Shown in pieces: positions 26,745 to 37,897 of a stretch of DNA of 64,000 bases (position 1 is the stretch's first letter; each line of letters starts with the position of its first letter). The stretch covers positions 620,001-684,000 of the forward strand of contig NZ_JAJTTH010000001.1 in the NCBI RefSeq assembly GCF_021341665.1, given 5' to 3'. The notes beneath the pieces were generated by a model. That model made no database searches. It saw nothing but the letters and a program-made list of their open reading frames with translations, and was not told the origin of the DNA. Made by a program: the position numbers and the translations under genes. This DNA comes from Pseudomonas sp. Au-Pse12 (lineage in GTDB: Bacteria; Pseudomonadota; Gammaproteobacteria; Pseudomonadales; Pseudomonadaceae).

Positions 26745-26904
26745 GAACGTTCCAACATTTGGGGGAGGAACGTGCGCAGTGTGCCGAGGAATCAGTCGGC
26801 TGACAAATTCATAATAATGCTGCTTCAGTGCATTTATTTTGCTGTATGACGCCCGTAGCCGGCTCCCACGATCAGGTGTCGCGGCCAGATGCAGCGTCAG
26901 GGCA

Positions 26905-27420
26905 CTAAAAGGTCAGGCGCATGGCGCAGCGGCGGGCCGCGGGCAGGCCGTGTTGCGCTTCATCGGCCAGGACCTGACGCAGGCGCGGGCTCAGTTGTGC
27001 CTGCTGGAGGGTGACAAAGCCCTGGCGCTGGTAGAAGGGCTCGTTCCACGCCAGTTCGCGGAAGGTGCTCAGGGTCAGGGCTTCTAGCTGCTGCTGTTCG
27101 GCGTATTGCCGCGCTGCCTGCAACAGGCGCTTGCCAATGCCCTGGCCCTGGTGGTGACGGGCCACGGAAATCTCCCAGACGTGCAGTTCCCGATCGCAGA
27201 CTTGGGCATTGAGAAAGCCGCAGGGGTGGTCGTCCGACGTCACCGCGACCCACACCGGGTGGTGGCGGATGTTGTCGCGATGGCTCGGGGCATCGGCCAC
27301 TTCAGCGTCCGCCAGCCAGGCCAGTTGCGCATCGCTGCGAAACAGCTCGGCTGCACAGGTTTCAATGGCGGGAAGAAAGTCGGCATCGCTCACGCGCGCC
27401 CGACGGATCTGAATGGTCAT
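26905..27420 (-). CDS. GNAT-family acetyltransferase
   Basis: The 171-aa protein has the GNAT fold with the acetyl-CoA-binding motif VARHHQGQGIGKRLLQAA and the later NEPFYQRQGF element. The acceptor is unknown. It lies 41 bases after the extra PMT gene on the same strand and may be read from the arn transcript. ATG at 27420 is used; upstream codons in frame are not conserved-looking. Confidence 0.85.
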   Translation of the reverse strand: MTIQIRRARVSDADFLPAIETCAAELFRSDAQLAWLADAEVADAPSHRDNIRHHPVWVAVTSDDHPCGFLNAQVCDRELHVWEISVARHHQGQGIGKRLLQAARQYAEQQQLEALTLSTFRELAWNEPFYQRQGFVTLQQAQLSPRLRQVLADEAQHGLPAARRCAMRLTF

Positions 27421-27461
27421 GGGCGCGAGTGTAGGCAGCGGGCCGGTGCCGCGCAACGCTT

Positions 27462-29087
27462 TCAGGGTTGCGCGGCGGGTGTTCCGGGCAGGTGCAGGAG
27501 CACGAAGTCGTTCTTGTCGAAGCGCCCGCTCAGCACCGGCTGGAGTCCGGCCAGGGGCGTGCCCTGCAAGCTCGTCAGGTCGCTCTGATCAAGGATCACC
27601 CAGGCCGGGCCGGGGACCTGGACCAGGGCGTCGGGAGTCTCGGTGAACTGCGGCTGCAGGTCCCGGTCCAGGTTGACCATGAACTTGATCGCCTTGGCGT
27701 CCTTGCCCATGCGGTGCAGGACCACCGGTGCCGGGTCGGCCTCGATCAATTGCATGGCGCCGTGGCTGAAGGCGCGAGTGTCATAGAGGCGGTGTTCCAC
27801 CGGCTCGAAGACCCCGATGTAGCAGGCCCAGACCGCCAGCACGGCACTGTAGGCCAGGCCCACGGCGCGCCATTGGCGCTTGCACAGCAGCCCCAGGGAC
27901 AGCAACTGCAGCAAGCCAAGGATCAGCAGCATCGGCGTCAGCGAGTCGAGCTGCTCGGGGAATTTGCGCCGCAGCACCAGCAAGCCGACGATCAGCAGCC
28001 CGGGCAGCAGCAACCAGATGCCCTGGATCGCTCCGCGCAGCCAGACCATCAACCGGCCGTGGCCGGCCTGGAATGGATAGGCGGCAATGATCGCCGCCAT
28101 GGGCAGCATCGGCAGCAGGTAGCGGGCCTTTTTCGCCTGGGGAATCGACAGGCCGATCATCACGATCAGCCCGGCCGCGGTGCACAGGCGCAACAGCTTC
28201 AGGCCCGGGCCCGGTTCCGTGGCGCGGTTCAACAGCACCGCGATCCAGGCCAGGATCGCCAGGGGATAGGCCAGGGCGTAGTTGCCCAGGGAACTGGTGA
28301 AGTAATAGAAGACGTCGCTGGAGCCTTCGCTGCCGTCCATGCGGCCCATGAACTGCATGCGGATCACATCGTCGACGAAGGCCTGGCCACCGCTGAGCTT
28401 GGCCAGCCACAGCAGCAGGCCGACGCAGGCCAGCAACAGCAACAGCGCGCCGAAACCGACGCTGAACAGCCGCCGCCACTGGCCATTGAGCAGGTAGTAG
28501 CTGCACAGCATGCCGGTGGGGATCACCAGGCCGATGGGCCCGCGAATGGCAAAGCCCAGCACCAGCAGCAGGAAGATGCAGCCCAGGTGCCGGCGGGCGC
28601 CGAAATGGTCATGGGCATAACCCAGGTAAAACACCGCCAGGGACACCGCGGCGAGCATCTGGTCGAGGGACACCGCGCGGGTTTCGCTGATGAAGGTGTT
28701 GCTGAGCAACAGCAAGGCGACGCTGAGCAAGGCCCAGGTCCGGGAATAGGGCGCCAACAGGCGATAGATCAAGCTGACAATCACGGCCGAGGCGATGGCC
28801 GTCGGCAGCCAGGCGGTAAAGCTGCTGACCTGCCCCGAAGGCAGTGAGAACAGCCACACCAGCAGGGTCGAGGCGCTGGAGTAGTCGGCGTAGGGCTGGC
28901 CATAGGTGGTGGGGAAGAACCCCGGCCCGTGGCGCAGCATTTCCTTGGCAAACAGCACGAAGCGCGAATCGAAGCCGATCGCCGACGGGTAGTCGGCGCC
29001 GGTGCAGAACAGCAGCAGGGCCAGCAACCCCAGCCCCAACGATTGCCAAAGAAGTGTGTTCGAAGGGGAGGAGTGGCGGTTGTTCAT
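27462..29087 (-). CDS. Additional PMT/ArnT-family membrane glycosyltransferase at the end of the arn operon
   Basis: The 541-aa protein has about 12 membrane segments and a C-terminal periplasmic domain of about 110 residues, as in ArnT. The first periplasmic loop reads IGFDSRFVLFAKEMLRHG, keeping an acidic residue where ArnT has PDETRYA. The usual KPPL element is replaced by YADYSS. Its ATG abuts the ugd stop (TGA ATG), so it belongs to the arn transcript as a ninth gene. It could move L-Ara4N or another sugar to a different acceptor, or be a divergent ArnT paralogue. Confidence 0.78.
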   Translation of the reverse strand: MNNRHSSPSNTLLWQSLGLGLLALLLFCTGADYPSAIGFDSRFVLFAKEMLRHGPGFFPTTYGQPYADYSSASTLLVWLFSLPSGQVSSFTAWLPTAIASAVIVSLIYRLLAPYSRTWALLSVALLLLSNTFISETRAVSLDQMLAAVSLAVFYLGYAHDHFGARRHLGCIFLLLVLGFAIRGPIGLVIPTGMLCSYYLLNGQWRRLFSVGFGALLLLLACVGLLLWLAKLSGGQAFVDDVIRMQFMGRMDGSEGSSDVFYYFTSSLGNYALAYPLAILAWIAVLLNRATEPGPGLKLLRLCTAAGLIVMIGLSIPQAKKARYLLPMLPMAAIIAAYPFQAGHGRLMVWLRGAIQGIWLLLPGLLIVGLLVLRRKFPEQLDSLTPMLLILGLLQLLSLGLLCKRQWRAVGLAYSAVLAVWACYIGVFEPVEHRLYDTRAFSHGAMQLIEADPAPVVLHRMGKDAKAIKFMVNLDRDLQPQFTETPDALVQVPGPAWVILDQSDLTSLQGTPLAGLQPVLSGRFDKNDFVLLHLPGTPAAQP

Positions 29088-30452
29088 TCAGGCCTCAGCA
29101 GACCATTGCTGGTGGGGGATCGGCAGGTTGCGCGATTCACCGCGGCCAATCGGGAAGTAGGTGAAACCGTTGCGGGCCAGACGCTCGGCGTCGTACAGGT
29201 TACGTCCGTCGAAGATCACCGGGGCCAGCAGGCGTTGCTGGATCAGATCGAAATCCGGCGCCTTGAACTGCTGCCACTCGGTGCAGATGATCAGCGCGTC
29301 GGCGCCGGTGAGTACCGACTCCGGCGTGCCCATGAGCATCAGGCGCGATTCATCCGGGTACAGGCGCTGGGTTTCCTGCATGGCTTCCGGGTCGTAGGCG
29401 CGCACTTGCGCACCGGCGGCGAACAGCGCATCGAGCAGCACTCGGCTCGGGGCGTCGCGCATGTCGTCGGTGTTGGGTTTGAACGCCAGGCCCCAGACCG
29501 CGAAGGTCTTGCCTTTCAGGTCGCCCTTGTAGAACGCCTTGATGCGCTCGAACAGCTTGTGCTTCTGGCGTTCGTTGATGGCTTCCACCGCTTGCAGCAG
29601 GTCGCTGGAGCAATGGGCTTCCTGGGCACTGTGGATCAGCGCGCGCATGTCCTTGGGGAAGCACGAGCCGCCGTAGCCGCAGCCTGGGTAAATGAAGTGG
29701 TAACCGATGCGGGTATCGGCACCGATTCCCAGGCGGACCGATTCGATGTCGGCGCCCAGGTGCTCGGCCAGCTCGGCGATCTGGTTGATGAAGCTGATCT
29801 TGGTCGCCAGCATGCAGTTGGCGGCGTACTTGGTCAGCTCGGCGCTGCGCAGGTCCATGAACATGATGCGATCATGGTTGCGGTTGAACGGCGCGTACAG
29901 GTCGCGCATCACGTCGCGCACTTCTTCGCGCTCGCAGCCGATGATGATCCGGTCCGGACGGCGGCAGTCGGTCACTGCCGAGCCTTCCTTGAGGAATTCC
30001 GGGTTGGAGACGATATCGAATTGCAGCGGGCGGCCATTGAGGACCTTTTCGATGTGCGCCTTCAAGGTGTCGCCCGTGCCCACCGGCACGGTGGATTTTT
30101 CCACCAGGATCACCGGTTGCTCACGGTGGCGAGCGACCGCGTCGCCCACCGACAGCACGTAGCGCAGGTCCGCCGAGCCGTCTTCGCTGGAAGGCGTGCC
30201 CACGGCAATGAACAGCACCTGGCCGTGCTGCACCGCGAGTTTCTCGTCGCTGGTGAAGTGCAGGCGCTTGGCTTCGAGGTTTTCCTTGACCAGGCTGGCC
30301 AGCCCGGGCTCGAAGATGCTCACGTGTCCCTGTTGCAGCTGCTTGACCTTTTGCTCGTCGATGTCCATGCAGATGACATCGTGGCCGACTTCAGCCAACA
30401 CGGCGGCTTGTACAAGACCGACGTAACCACTTCCAAATACACTGATTTTCAT
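29088..30452 (-). CDS. ugd: UDP-glucose 6-dehydrogenase (arn operon copy, pmrE)
   Basis: The 454-aa enzyme supplies UDP-glucuronate, the precursor of L-Ara4N. It has the N-terminal [15 protein letters not shown], the [12 protein letters not shown] segment, [14 protein letters not shown] and the catalytic cysteine in GGSCFPKD. Its ATG overlaps the arnF stop (ATGA). It is clearly similar to the EPS-operon copy at 2419-3789 but differs throughout, so the two are paralogues rather than a recent duplication. Confidence 0.95.
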   Translation of the reverse strand: MKISVFGSGYVGLVQAAVLAEVGHDVICMDIDEQKVKQLQQGHVSIFEPGLASLVKENLEAKRLHFTSDEKLAVQHGQVLFIAVGTPSSEDGSADLRYVLSVGDAVARHREQPVILVEKSTVPVGTGDTLKAHIEKVLNGRPLQFDIVSNPEFLKEGSAVTDCRRPDRIIIGCEREEVRDVMRDLYAPFNRNHDRIMFMDLRSAELTKYAANCMLATKISFINQIAELAEHLGADIESVRLGIGADTRIGYHFIYPGCGYGGSCFPKDMRALIHSAQEAHCSSDLLQAVEAINERQKHKLFERIKAFYKGDLKGKTFAVWGLAFKPNTDDMRDAPSRVLLDALFAAGAQVRAYDPEAMQETQRLYPDESRLMLMGTPESVLTGADALIICTEWQQFKAPDFDLIQQRLLAPVIFDGRNLYDAERLARNGFTYFPIGRGESRNLPIPHQQWSAEA

Positions 30453-30862
30453 GGGGTATTCCTGGGACTTGTCGCGGGTGCAGATCGAGAGTTGATGGTG
30501 ATGACCCCGAGGATGACCAAGGCCACCCCGAGGCTTTTGGAAAGCGTGAACGGTTCGTTGAACAGCGGCAGGCTGGCGGCCAGCAGGTAGACCAGCGCGT
30601 AGCTGATGCTGAGCAGCGAATAGGCCCGGCCCAGCGGCAGGTCGCGCAGCGCCAGGAGCCAGCAGAGCATCGACAGCGCGTAGGCGCCGATGGCCGCGAT
30701 CACCAGCGCCAGGGCGGCCAGGTCGACGTTGCCGGCGCTCAGCGCCGTCAGCCACTGATCCGGGGCGGGCAGGCGGGTCATGCTCCAGCGCATGCCCAGC
30801 TGGGCGCCGCTGACCAGGGCCACGCTGCCCAGGGCGAAGGCAAATCCCTTGGCCCGGCTCAT
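30449..30862 (-). CDS. arnF: ArnF, subunit of the undecaprenyl-phosphate-L-Ara4N flippase
   Basis: The 137-aa small-multidrug-resistance-like protein has four membrane segments and the [23 protein letters not shown] region typical of ArnF. With ArnE it is thought to move undecaprenyl-phosphate-Ara4N to the periplasmic face. It overlaps arnE (four bases) and ugd (four bases). Confidence 0.9.
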   Translation of the reverse strand: MSRAKGFAFALGSVALVSGAQLGMRWSMTRLPAPDQWLTALSAGNVDLAALALVIAAIGAYALSMLCWLLALRDLPLGRAYSLLSISYALVYLLAASLPLFNEPFTLSKSLGVALVILGVITINSRSAPATSPRNTP

Positions 30863-31203
30863 GCGTGGCGACTCAACAGCAGCACGCCGCCAATCACCAG
30901 GGCCACGCCGAGCCAGTGGCGACGGTCGATGGGCTCATGAAAGACGAAACGGGCGATCAGGGTAATGAACACGAAATTCAGGCTGAGCATCGGGTAGGCC
31001 ACGCCGACTTCCATGCGCTGCAGCACCAGCAGCCAAACCAGCAGGCCCAGGCCGAGGCTGAACAGGGCCAGCCACAGCCAGCCCGAGCGCAGTTTCTGCA
31101 GGGCCCCGCAGGGCTGGTCGCGCCAGCTTTCCACGGCGAATTTCTGTGCCACCTGGCCCAGGCAGGTCAGCCCGCAGGCCAGGAGTAGCAGCAACAGGCT
31201 CAT
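30859..31203 (-). CDS. arnE: ArnE, subunit of the undecaprenyl-phosphate-L-Ara4N flippase
   Basis: The 114-aa protein has four membrane segments in EamA/SMR style, with [21 protein letters not shown] marking the ArnE family. It starts in a four-base ATGA overlap with arnT and ends in one with arnF, as in other arn operons. Confidence 0.9.
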   Translation of the reverse strand: MSLLLLLLACGLTCLGQVAQKFAVESWRDQPCGALQKLRSGWLWLALFSLGLGLLVWLLVLQRMEVGVAYPMLSLNFVFITLIARFVFHEPIDRRHWLGVALVIGGVLLLSRHA

Positions 31204-32849
31204 GGCTGGCTCTGGGGAATGATGAAGATCACGATATTGCCTTGCTCATAGCGCTTGGCGTCCTTGGGCAGCAGCTCGACTTCATGCGCCTCGTCGCTGC
31301 TCTTGACCCGCATCACCACGCCGATCGAGCCTTGCTTGCGGGCTTGCTCGATCCACGGCTGGACCTGGTTCAGGTCGACCTTGCGCGCGGCGCTGTCTTC
31401 GTAGCCCAGGCCGTATTTCACTTCGCCCTCGGTGTTGTACAGGGTCACGTCAGGGCGACCCAGGCGCCAGGCCAACGCCGAGGCCGCGCCCAGGTCGTTG
31501 CTCAGCAGGGCCTTGGCCTGACCCAGTTCGGCCACGTGATCGATGATGAACTGGTCGGGAATCTTGTTGTAGACCACCGAATTGGGCAGCGCCGCCGGGG
31601 CCAGCGCCACCAGCAGGAAGCTGCCCAGGGCCGGCGCGGCCCACAGGCTCAGCGGACGCATGGCCTGCAGCAGGTTGCTGAGGATCCAGCCCAGCAGCAG
31701 TACATAGACCAGCACCAGGTGCTGCGGCTCGTCCACATACACCGGCTTCTTCATCTGGAAATACACCAGGGCCAGCAGCCCGAGCAGGCCGGCCACCAGG
31801 TTGAGCACGCCGTTGAACGCCAGCAGCCGGGTCTTGCCGGCGGCCAGGCGGTCCATCAGGGTGTGGCCCATCAGCAAGGCCAGGGGCAGCAGGCACGGCA
31901 GGATGTAGGCCGGCAGCTTGCCCTTGCTCAGGCTGAAGAAAGCCAGGGGCAGCACCAGCCACAGCAGCAGGAAGCCGCTGCTGTTCAGGCGCCGTTGCTC
32001 CCACGCCTGTTTCAGGCTGGCCGGCAGCAGCAAGACCCACGGCACGCTGAAGCCCACCAGCAACGGCAGGTAATACCACCAGGGCGAGGCGTGCTGGGCG
32101 TCTTCACCGGCAAAGCGCCGGATGTGCTCGTGCCAGAAGAAGAAGCGCCAGTAATCCGGTTCCTGGGCATGCACCATCAGGGCCCAGGGCAGGCTGATGA
32201 GAACCGCCACCAGCACGCCGAGGCCGCCATAGATCAGCAGCGAGCGCAGGCGTTTCTGCCACAGCGCGTAGGGCAGGGCCACCAGCACCGGCAGCAGCCA
32301 GGCAAGAAAGCCCTTGGTCATGAAGCCCATGCCGCAGGCCAGGCCCAGTACCACCCAGGCGATGATCTGGCCGCGCACACTGCGGCAGTCGAAGGTGAAC
32401 CACAGTGCCACCAGGCTCAGGTTGACCCAGAAGGTGAACTGCGGGTCGAGGTTGGCATAGCCGGCCTGCAGCGCGACCACGGTAAAGCTCATGTAGAGCA
32501 GCGCGCTGGCCAGGCTCTTGCGCGGATCGTTCCACAGGCGCCGGGCCAGCAGATAGGCCAGGACCACGCTGAGGCCGGTGCTCAGGGCCGAGGCGACGCG
32601 CACGCCGAACAGGTTGTCGCCAAACAGCGCTTGGCCGATGGCGATCATCCAGTATCCGGCCACCGGTTTTTCGAAATAGCGGATGCCCATGAAATGCGGC
32701 GACGCCCATTTGCCAGTCAGGAGCATTTCCTGGCTGATCTGCGCGTAGCGGGTTTCATCGGGAATCCACAGGCCGTGGGTGGCCATGGGCAACAGGTAGA
32801 ACAGACCGAAAGCGATCAGCAGCAGCGGCAGGGCCCAACGTCTGGTCAT
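31200..32849 (-). CDS. arnT: ArnT, lipid A 4-amino-4-deoxy-L-arabinose transferase
   Basis: The 549-aa inner-membrane enzyme transfers L-Ara4N from undecaprenyl phosphate to lipid A phosphates, lowering negative charge and giving resistance to polymyxin and other cationic peptides. Features are the first loop [14 protein letters not shown] with its acidic residues, [12 protein letters not shown], about 12 membrane segments, [12 protein letters not shown] and a C-terminal periplasmic domain. Length matches ArnT. It overlaps arnD and arnE by four bases. Confidence 0.95.
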   Translation of the reverse strand: MTRRWALPLLLIAFGLFYLLPMATHGLWIPDETRYAQISQEMLLTGKWASPHFMGIRYFEKPVAGYWMIAIGQALFGDNLFGVRVASALSTGLSVVLAYLLARRLWNDPRKSLASALLYMSFTVVALQAGYANLDPQFTFWVNLSLVALWFTFDCRSVRGQIIAWVVLGLACGMGFMTKGFLAWLLPVLVALPYALWQKRLRSLLIYGGLGVLVAVLISLPWALMVHAQEPDYWRFFFWHEHIRRFAGEDAQHASPWWYYLPLLVGFSVPWVLLLPASLKQAWEQRRLNSSGFLLLWLVLPLAFFSLSKGKLPAYILPCLLPLALLMGHTLMDRLAAGKTRLLAFNGVLNLVAGLLGLLALVYFQMKKPVYVDEPQHLVLVYVLLLGWILSNLLQAMRPLSLWAAPALGSFLLVALAPAALPNSVVYNKIPDQFIIDHVAELGQAKALLSNDLGAASALAWRLGRPDVTLYNTEGEVKYGLGYEDSAARKVDLNQVQPWIEQARKQGSIGVVMRVKSSDEAHEVELLPKDAKRYEQGNIVIFIIPQSQP

Positions 32850-33730
32850 GCGCCTTGCACTCCCAGCCAGCCTTCGCGGCCTTCCAGCGCGCCGCGCACG
32901 ACCTTGCCTGCGGGCAGGCTGGAAAGGTCCGCCGGGAGCATGTCGCCCAAGGGCTGGAAGTGGATGTCGCGCTGCTTGGCACTGGCCAGCAACTGGCGGA
33001 AATCGTTGGCCATGAGAATCCCTTCTACTTCGGCATGCACGGTGTAGACGTTGAGCTTGTCCGGGCTGAACCGGTCGAGGATGTAGCGGTTGAAATCCTT
33101 GGCGGCCACCACCGGCCCGACCACTTCGTCGAAGGTCGGCAGGTCCACCGGAATCTGTGGGGCGCCCAGGCTGCCGTCCGCCAGGCGTGGCTGGAACAGG
33201 CTCTGGCCGCGGCAATCGCTGTTGTAGCGAAAGCCGAATTGTTGCTTGGCTTCGATGACGCGTTCATCGGCGCGCCAACCGGCGGACGCCGAGCAGCTCA
33301 CCGCTTGCCCGAGAATATCGTTGAGGCTGTCGACGCCACGGCGGATCTGTTCGATCAGCTGCGCGTCGCTCCAGCGCCCGGTGTTGGCCTGCCAGCCGTG
33401 GTGATCCCAGGCGTGCAGGCCGACTTCGTGGCCGGCGGCCAGGGTCTGGCGCATCAAGTGCCCCAGGTCCCGACCTATGGGTTTACCCGGCCAGGCAGTG
33501 CCGGCCAGGAGAATGTCCCAGCCGTACAGGCCCGCGGCATTGGACCGCAGCATTTTCCAGAGGAACTGCGGACGGATCAGGCGCCACAGGTGGCGCCCCA
33601 TGTTGTCCGGCCCGACGCTGAAGAAGAAGGTGGCCTTGACCCCGGCTTCGTCCAGCGATTCGAGCAGCCGTGGCACCCCCTCCCGGGTGCCGCGGTAGGT
33701 ATCGACATCAATGCGCAGACCTGCCTGCAT
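32846..33730 (-). CDS. arnD: ArnD, undecaprenyl-phosphate-L-Ara4FN deformylase
   Basis: The 294-aa NodB-type polysaccharide deacetylase removes the formyl group from the lipid-linked sugar. Visible are RIDVDTYRG with the metal-binding and catalytic aspartates near the N-terminus, [10 protein letters not shown] supplying metal-binding histidines, and [10 protein letters not shown]. Its start shares one base with the arnA stop (TGATG), so translation is coupled. Confidence 0.93.
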   Translation of the reverse strand: MQAGLRIDVDTYRGTREGVPRLLESLDEAGVKATFFFSVGPDNMGRHLWRLIRPQFLWKMLRSNAAGLYGWDILLAGTAWPGKPIGRDLGHLMRQTLAAGHEVGLHAWDHHGWQANTGRWSDAQLIEQIRRGVDSLNDILGQAVSCSASAGWRADERVIEAKQQFGFRYNSDCRGQSLFQPRLADGSLGAPQIPVDLPTFDEVVGPVVAAKDFNRYILDRFSPDKLNVYTVHAEVEGILMANDFRQLLASAKQRDIHFQPLGDMLPADLSSLPAGKVVRGALEGREGWLGVQGA

Positions 33731-35736
33731 CAGCGAGCTTCTTCTTTCGAACGGTCGGCGATTTCCAGCATGGCTTCACGCAGGAAGAAGTCCAGGGTGT
33801 TGCCGATGGTTTCGCTCATCTCCACGGTCGGCTCCCAGTTCAGCAGGCGCTTGGCGTTTTCGATGCTTGGCTTGCGGTGTTCCACGTCCTGGTAGCCAGC
33901 GCCGTAGAAGGCCTTGCTTTCGACGTCGCGGAAACCGGCGAACGGCGGGAAGTTGCCGCGCAGCGGGTGGGCTTCGAACTGACGCAGCAGCTCTTCGCCC
34001 AGCTGACGGATGCTGGCTTCGTTGTCCGGGTTGCCGATGTTGATGATCTGGCCGTTGCAGCAGTCGTTGTCGTTGTCGACGATGCGTGCCAGGGCTTCGA
34101 TGCCATCGGCAATGTCAGTGAAGCAGCGCTTCTGCTCGCCACCGTCGAACAGGCGGATCGGCGTGCCTTCCACCAGGTTGAGGATCAGCTGGGTGATGGC
34201 GCGGGAGCTGCCGATACGCGCCGAGTCCAGGCGGTCCAGGCGCGGGCCCATCCAGTTGAACGGACGGAACAGGGTGAAGTTCAGGCCCTTGGCGCCGTAG
34301 GCCCAGATCACCCGGTCCAGCAGCTGCTTGGACACCGAGTAGATCCAGCGCTGCTTGTTGATCGGGCCGACGATCAGGTTGGAGCTGTCTTCGTCGAAGT
34401 TCTTGTCCTGGCACATGCCATAGACTTCCGAGGTCGACGGGAAGATCACGCGCTTGTTGTACTTGACGCAGTAGCGAACCAGTTTCAGGTTCTCTTCGAA
34501 GTCCAGTTCGAACACGCGCAGCGGGTTGCGGGTGTATTCGATCGGCGTGGCGATGGCCACCAGCGGCAGGACCACGTCGCACTTCTTGATGTGATATTCG
34601 ATCCACTCGGAGTGGATGCTGATATCGCCTTCGACGAAGTGGAAGTTCGGATGGCTGCGCAGGCGTTCGATGGCGTCGGAGCCGATGTCCAGGCCGTAGA
34701 CGTCGTACTTGTCGTCACGCAGCAGGCGCTCGGACAGGTGGTTACCGATAAAGCCGTTGACGCCCAGGATCAGCACGCGGGTGCGGCGTGGCTTGCGGCC
34801 GGATTCGGCACCGCGCAGCAGGGAGCCGTCCACCAGGCCCAGTTCGGCGGCCAGTTGCGGGCCACCCAGGTACAGGCCGTTGGCGTTGCGCTGGCCGGAG
34901 GTGATCACCAGGGAGTCTTCGCCACAGGCGATGCGCAGTGGGTCGACGCTGATGACCCGGCCCGGGGCCTGGCCTTCATTGCCCTTGACCACTTCGGCGC
35001 TCCAGACGATCAGCTTGTGCTCGCCAACGGCGCAGAAGGCGCCCGGGTACGGTTGGGTCACCGCGCGCACCAGGTTGAACAGCTCTTCGGCAGGGCGCTT
35101 CCACTCGATCTTGCCGTCTGCGGCGGTACGACGACCGTAGTAGCTGGCCTTGGACTCGTCCTGGGCGGTCTCGGTGATCTTGCCCTGGGCCAGTGCCGGC
35201 AGGGTGTCGCGCAGCAGGCTGGCGGCGGCGTCACGCAGTTTGTGGTGCAGGGTCAGCGCGGTGTCGCTGCGCTCGATGGCCACGCGTTCCTGGGCAATGA
35301 TGGCGCCGGCATCGGCGCGCTTGACCATGCGGTGCAGGGTCACGCCGGTTTCGGTTTCGCCCTTGACCAGTACCCAGTTGGCCGGTGCGCGGCCACGGTA
35401 GTGCGGCAGCAGGGAACCGTGCAGGTTGAACGCGCCCTTGCTGGCGGTGGCCAGCAGCGGCTCGCTCAGCAGGTTGCGGTAATAGAAGGAGAACAGGTAG
35501 TCGGGGTTGAGCTTGGCGATGCGCTCGATCCACAGCGGGTGGTTGGCATCTTCCGGGGCGTGCACGGCAATGCCTTTGCGGGCGCAGAGCTGGGCCACGG
35601 AGCCGTAGAAGGTGTTTTCCTTGGGATCATCGGCGTGGGTGAACACGGCGGCGATCTCGTAACCTGCGTTGAGCAGGGCTTCGATGCCAGCACAGCCAAT
35701 ATCGTGGTAGGCGAAGACAACAGCTTTATTGCTCAT
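33730..35736 (-). CDS. arnA: ArnA, bifunctional UDP-L-Ara4N formyltransferase / UDP-glucuronate decarboxylase
   Basis: The 668-aa protein has the two expected domains. Residues 1-300 form the 10-formyl-THF formyltransferase with the [15 protein letters not shown] motif. From about residue 315 the SDR decarboxylase begins ([14 protein letters not shown]), with PSTSEVYG, the YSVSKQLLD active-site pair and RPFNWMGPR. Both halves look intact. It oxidatively decarboxylates UDP-glucuronate and formylates UDP-L-Ara4N. It overlaps arnC by four bases. Confidence 0.95.
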   Translation of the reverse strand: MSNKAVVFAYHDIGCAGIEALLNAGYEIAAVFTHADDPKENTFYGSVAQLCARKGIAVHAPEDANHPLWIERIAKLNPDYLFSFYYRNLLSEPLLATASKGAFNLHGSLLPHYRGRAPANWVLVKGETETGVTLHRMVKRADAGAIIAQERVAIERSDTALTLHHKLRDAAASLLRDTLPALAQGKITETAQDESKASYYGRRTAADGKIEWKRPAEELFNLVRAVTQPYPGAFCAVGEHKLIVWSAEVVKGNEGQAPGRVISVDPLRIACGEDSLVITSGQRNANGLYLGGPQLAAELGLVDGSLLRGAESGRKPRRTRVLILGVNGFIGNHLSERLLRDDKYDVYGLDIGSDAIERLRSHPNFHFVEGDISIHSEWIEYHIKKCDVVLPLVAIATPIEYTRNPLRVFELDFEENLKLVRYCVKYNKRVIFPSTSEVYGMCQDKNFDEDSSNLIVGPINKQRWIYSVSKQLLDRVIWAYGAKGLNFTLFRPFNWMGPRLDRLDSARIGSSRAITQLILNLVEGTPIRLFDGGEQKRCFTDIADGIEALARIVDNDNDCCNGQIINIGNPDNEASIRQLGEELLRQFEAHPLRGNFPPFAGFRDVESKAFYGAGYQDVEHRKPSIENAKRLLNWEPTVEMSETIGNTLDFFLREAMLEIADRSKEEAR

Positions 35737-36752
35737 GGCGAAACCTGATCAGTATGAGTGGAAGTTAAACCGTCGACAGTCACAGCAGGGGCCGGGGCCG
35801 CGGGCTGGCTGCGCAAGACTTTTTCGATGAAGAAGCGCGGGCGGGCCCGCACATCGCTGTACATGCGTCCCAGGTATTCACCCAGAAGACCCATGCCAAT
35901 GAATTGGCCACCGGTGAACACGAACAGCACCGCGAACAGCACGAAGGTGCCATCGCCGGCCCAGGTGGCACCGAAGATCAGGCGCAGGACAATCAGCATC
36001 AGGGCGAACAGCGCGCCGACCCCGGCCATGCCGAAACCGATGATGCTCAGCAGCCGCAGCGGCGTGGTGGTCATGCAGGTGATCAAGTCGAACATCAGGT
36101 TGATCAGGCGCATCGGGCTGTACTTGGAGTCACCGTGCTCGCGCTCGGCGTGCTCCACCAGCACCTCGGTGGTGTGCCGGGCAAAGCTGTTGGCCAGGAT
36201 CGGAATAAAGGTGCTGCGCTCGGTGCAGGCCAGCATCGCGTCGATGATGGTCCGGCGGTAGGCCCGCAGCATGCAGCCGTAGTCGCTCATGGCGACGCCG
36301 GTGGAGCGCTGCACCGCCAGGTTGATCAACTTCGACGGCCAGCGGCGGAAGGCCGAATCCTGGCGGTTGTTGCGCACGGTGCCGACCACGTCGTAGCCGA
36401 GCTCGGCCTGGGCCACCAGGCGCGGAATTTCTTCCGGCGGGTTCTGCAGGTCGGCGTCGAGGGTGATCACCACGTCGCCGCGGCACTGCTCGAAACCGGC
36501 CATGATCGCCGCGTGCTGGCCGTAGTTGCGGTTGAGAATCACCGCCACCACCGGGCTGCCTTCGCGTTCGGCGGCTTCTTGCAGGATGTTCGCCGAGGCG
36601 TCGCGGCTGCCGTCGTCCACCAGGACGATTTCAAACTCGTGCTTGAGTTGGCGGCAGGCCGCTTCGGTACGCCGCAGCAGCTCGGGGAGGCTCTGTTCTT
36701 CGTTGTAGACCGGGATCACGATCGACACGAACTGAATCGGATAAGGTTTCAA
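35733..36752 (-). CDS. arnC: ArnC, undecaprenyl-phosphate 4-deoxy-4-formamido-L-arabinose transferase
   Basis: The 339-aa GT2 enzyme loads the formylated sugar on undecaprenyl phosphate. It has [18 protein letters not shown], the VDDGSRD and [11 protein letters not shown] motifs and two C-terminal membrane helices (about 235-300). The start is a TTG at 36752, giving [10 protein letters not shown], the form I expect for Pseudomonas ArnC and length 339. No ATG is available nearby without running far into arnB, which ends five bases upstream. Confidence 0.93.
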   Translation of the reverse strand: MKPYPIQFVSIVIPVYNEEQSLPELLRRTEAACRQLKHEFEIVLVDDGSRDASANILQEAAEREGSPVVAVILNRNYGQHAAIMAGFEQCRGDVVITLDADLQNPPEEIPRLVAQAELGYDVVGTVRNNRQDSAFRRWPSKLINLAVQRSTGVAMSDYGCMLRAYRRTIIDAMLACTERSTFIPILANSFARHTTEVLVEHAEREHGDSKYSPMRLINLMFDLITCMTTTPLRLLSIIGFGMAGVGALFALMLIVLRLIFGATWAGDGTFVLFAVLFVFTGGQFIGMGLLGEYLGRMYSDVRARPRFFIEKVLRSQPAAPAPAVTVDGLTSTHTDQVSP

Positions 36753-36757
36753 AGGCT

Positions 36758-37897
36758 TCAGTCCAGGAGGTTTGCAATGGCGCCGGAAACCCGCTCGACA
36801 TCGTCGAGGGTCATGTCCGGAAACAGTGGGATCGAGCATAGCCGCGCCGAATTCCATTCGGTATGGGGCAGCTGCACTTCAGGGAAGCGCTGTCGGTAAT
36901 AGGTATGCAGGTGGGTCGCAATGAAGTGGATGCCGGTGCCGATGTTCTGCTCCTGCAGGCCTTTCATGAACGCATCGCGGTCCAGGCCGCAACGTTCGGC
37001 GTCGATCCGCAGGATGAACAGGTGCCAGGCATGCTGCTGCGGGTACTGGGGCAGGTGCAGAGGTTGCACCGGCAGGCCTTCGAGGCGTTCCAGGTAAGCC
37101 TTGGCCAGGACTTCGCGCTTGGCGTTGATGTCGTCCAGGCGTTGCAGTTGCACCAGGGCAATGGCCGCGTTCATGTCCGCCAGGTTGTACTTGAAGCCGG
37201 GCTCGATCACCTGGGCCTGGGGCTTGCGGCCGTGGGTCAGGCGGTCGTAGGCGTCCACGCCCAGGCCGTGGAACTTGAGCATGCGCACGCGGTTGGCCAG
37301 GGCTTCGTCATCGCTGACGAACATCGCGCCCTCGGCGCAGGTCATGTTCTTGATCGCGTGGAAAGAGAAGATCGCCGTGCCCCGGGCGCCGATGGCGCGG
37401 CCGCGGTAGGTGGTGCCAGCCGCGTGGGCAGCGTCTTCGATGACGCTGATGCCGTGCTGGTCGGCCAGGGCGTAGAGCGGGTCGAGGTCGAAGGCGGCAC
37501 CGGCGTAGTGCACCGGAATGATCGCCTTGGTCCGCGGGGTGATGGCTGCTTCGATGGTGGCCGCGTCGCTCATCAGGGTGTCGGGGTCGACGTCGACGAA
37601 CACCGGGGTGGCGCCCAGCAGGCAGATCATGTTGGCGGTGGAGACCCAGGTCTGCGAGGGGGTGATCACTTCATCCCCCGGGCCGATGCCCAGGGCCAGC
37701 AGGGTGATGTGCATCGCGCCGGTGGCGGAGGACAGGGCCACGGCGTGGCGGGCGCCGACGCGTTCGGCGAACTGTTGTTCCAGTTCCTGGTTTTTCGGGC
37801 CGGTGGTGATCCAGCCGGAGCGCAGAACCTGCTCCACTGCAGCAATCTCTTCTTCGCCGATACTCGGGCGCGAGAAAGGAAGGAAAGCCTGGTTCAT
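36758..37897 (-). CDS. arnB: ArnB, UDP-4-amino-4-deoxy-L-arabinose aminotransferase
   Basis: The 379-aa PLP enzyme converts UDP-4-keto-arabinose to UDP-L-Ara4N with glutamate as donor. DegT/DnrJ-family features are [32 protein letters not shown] and the PLP lysine in [14 protein letters not shown]. It is the first gene of the arn operon and its ATG has GAGG five bases upstream. Confidence 0.95.
   Translation of the reverse strand: MNQAFLPFSRPSIGEEEIAAVEQVLRSGWITTGPKNQELEQQFAERVGARHAVALSSATGAMHITLLALGIGPGDEVITPSQTWVSTANMICLLGATPVFVDVDPDTLMSDAATIEAAITPRTKAIIPVHYAGAAFDLDPLYALADQHGISVIEDAAHAAGTTYRGRAIGARGTAIFSFHAIKNMTCAEGAMFVSDDEALANRVRMLKFHGLGVDAYDRLTHGRKPQAQVIEPGFKYNLADMNAAIALVQLQRLDDINAKREVLAKAYLERLEGLPVQPLHLPQYPQQHAWHLFILRIDAERCGLDRDAFMKGLQEQNIGTGIHFIATHLHTYYRQRFPEVQLPHTEWNSARLCSIPLFPDMTLDDVERVSGAIANLLD

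Noticed and set aside
33670-35748. A 692-codon open frame on the plus strand opposite arnA
   Set aside because: arnA is complete in both domains on the other strand; the antisense product has no recognisable motif.
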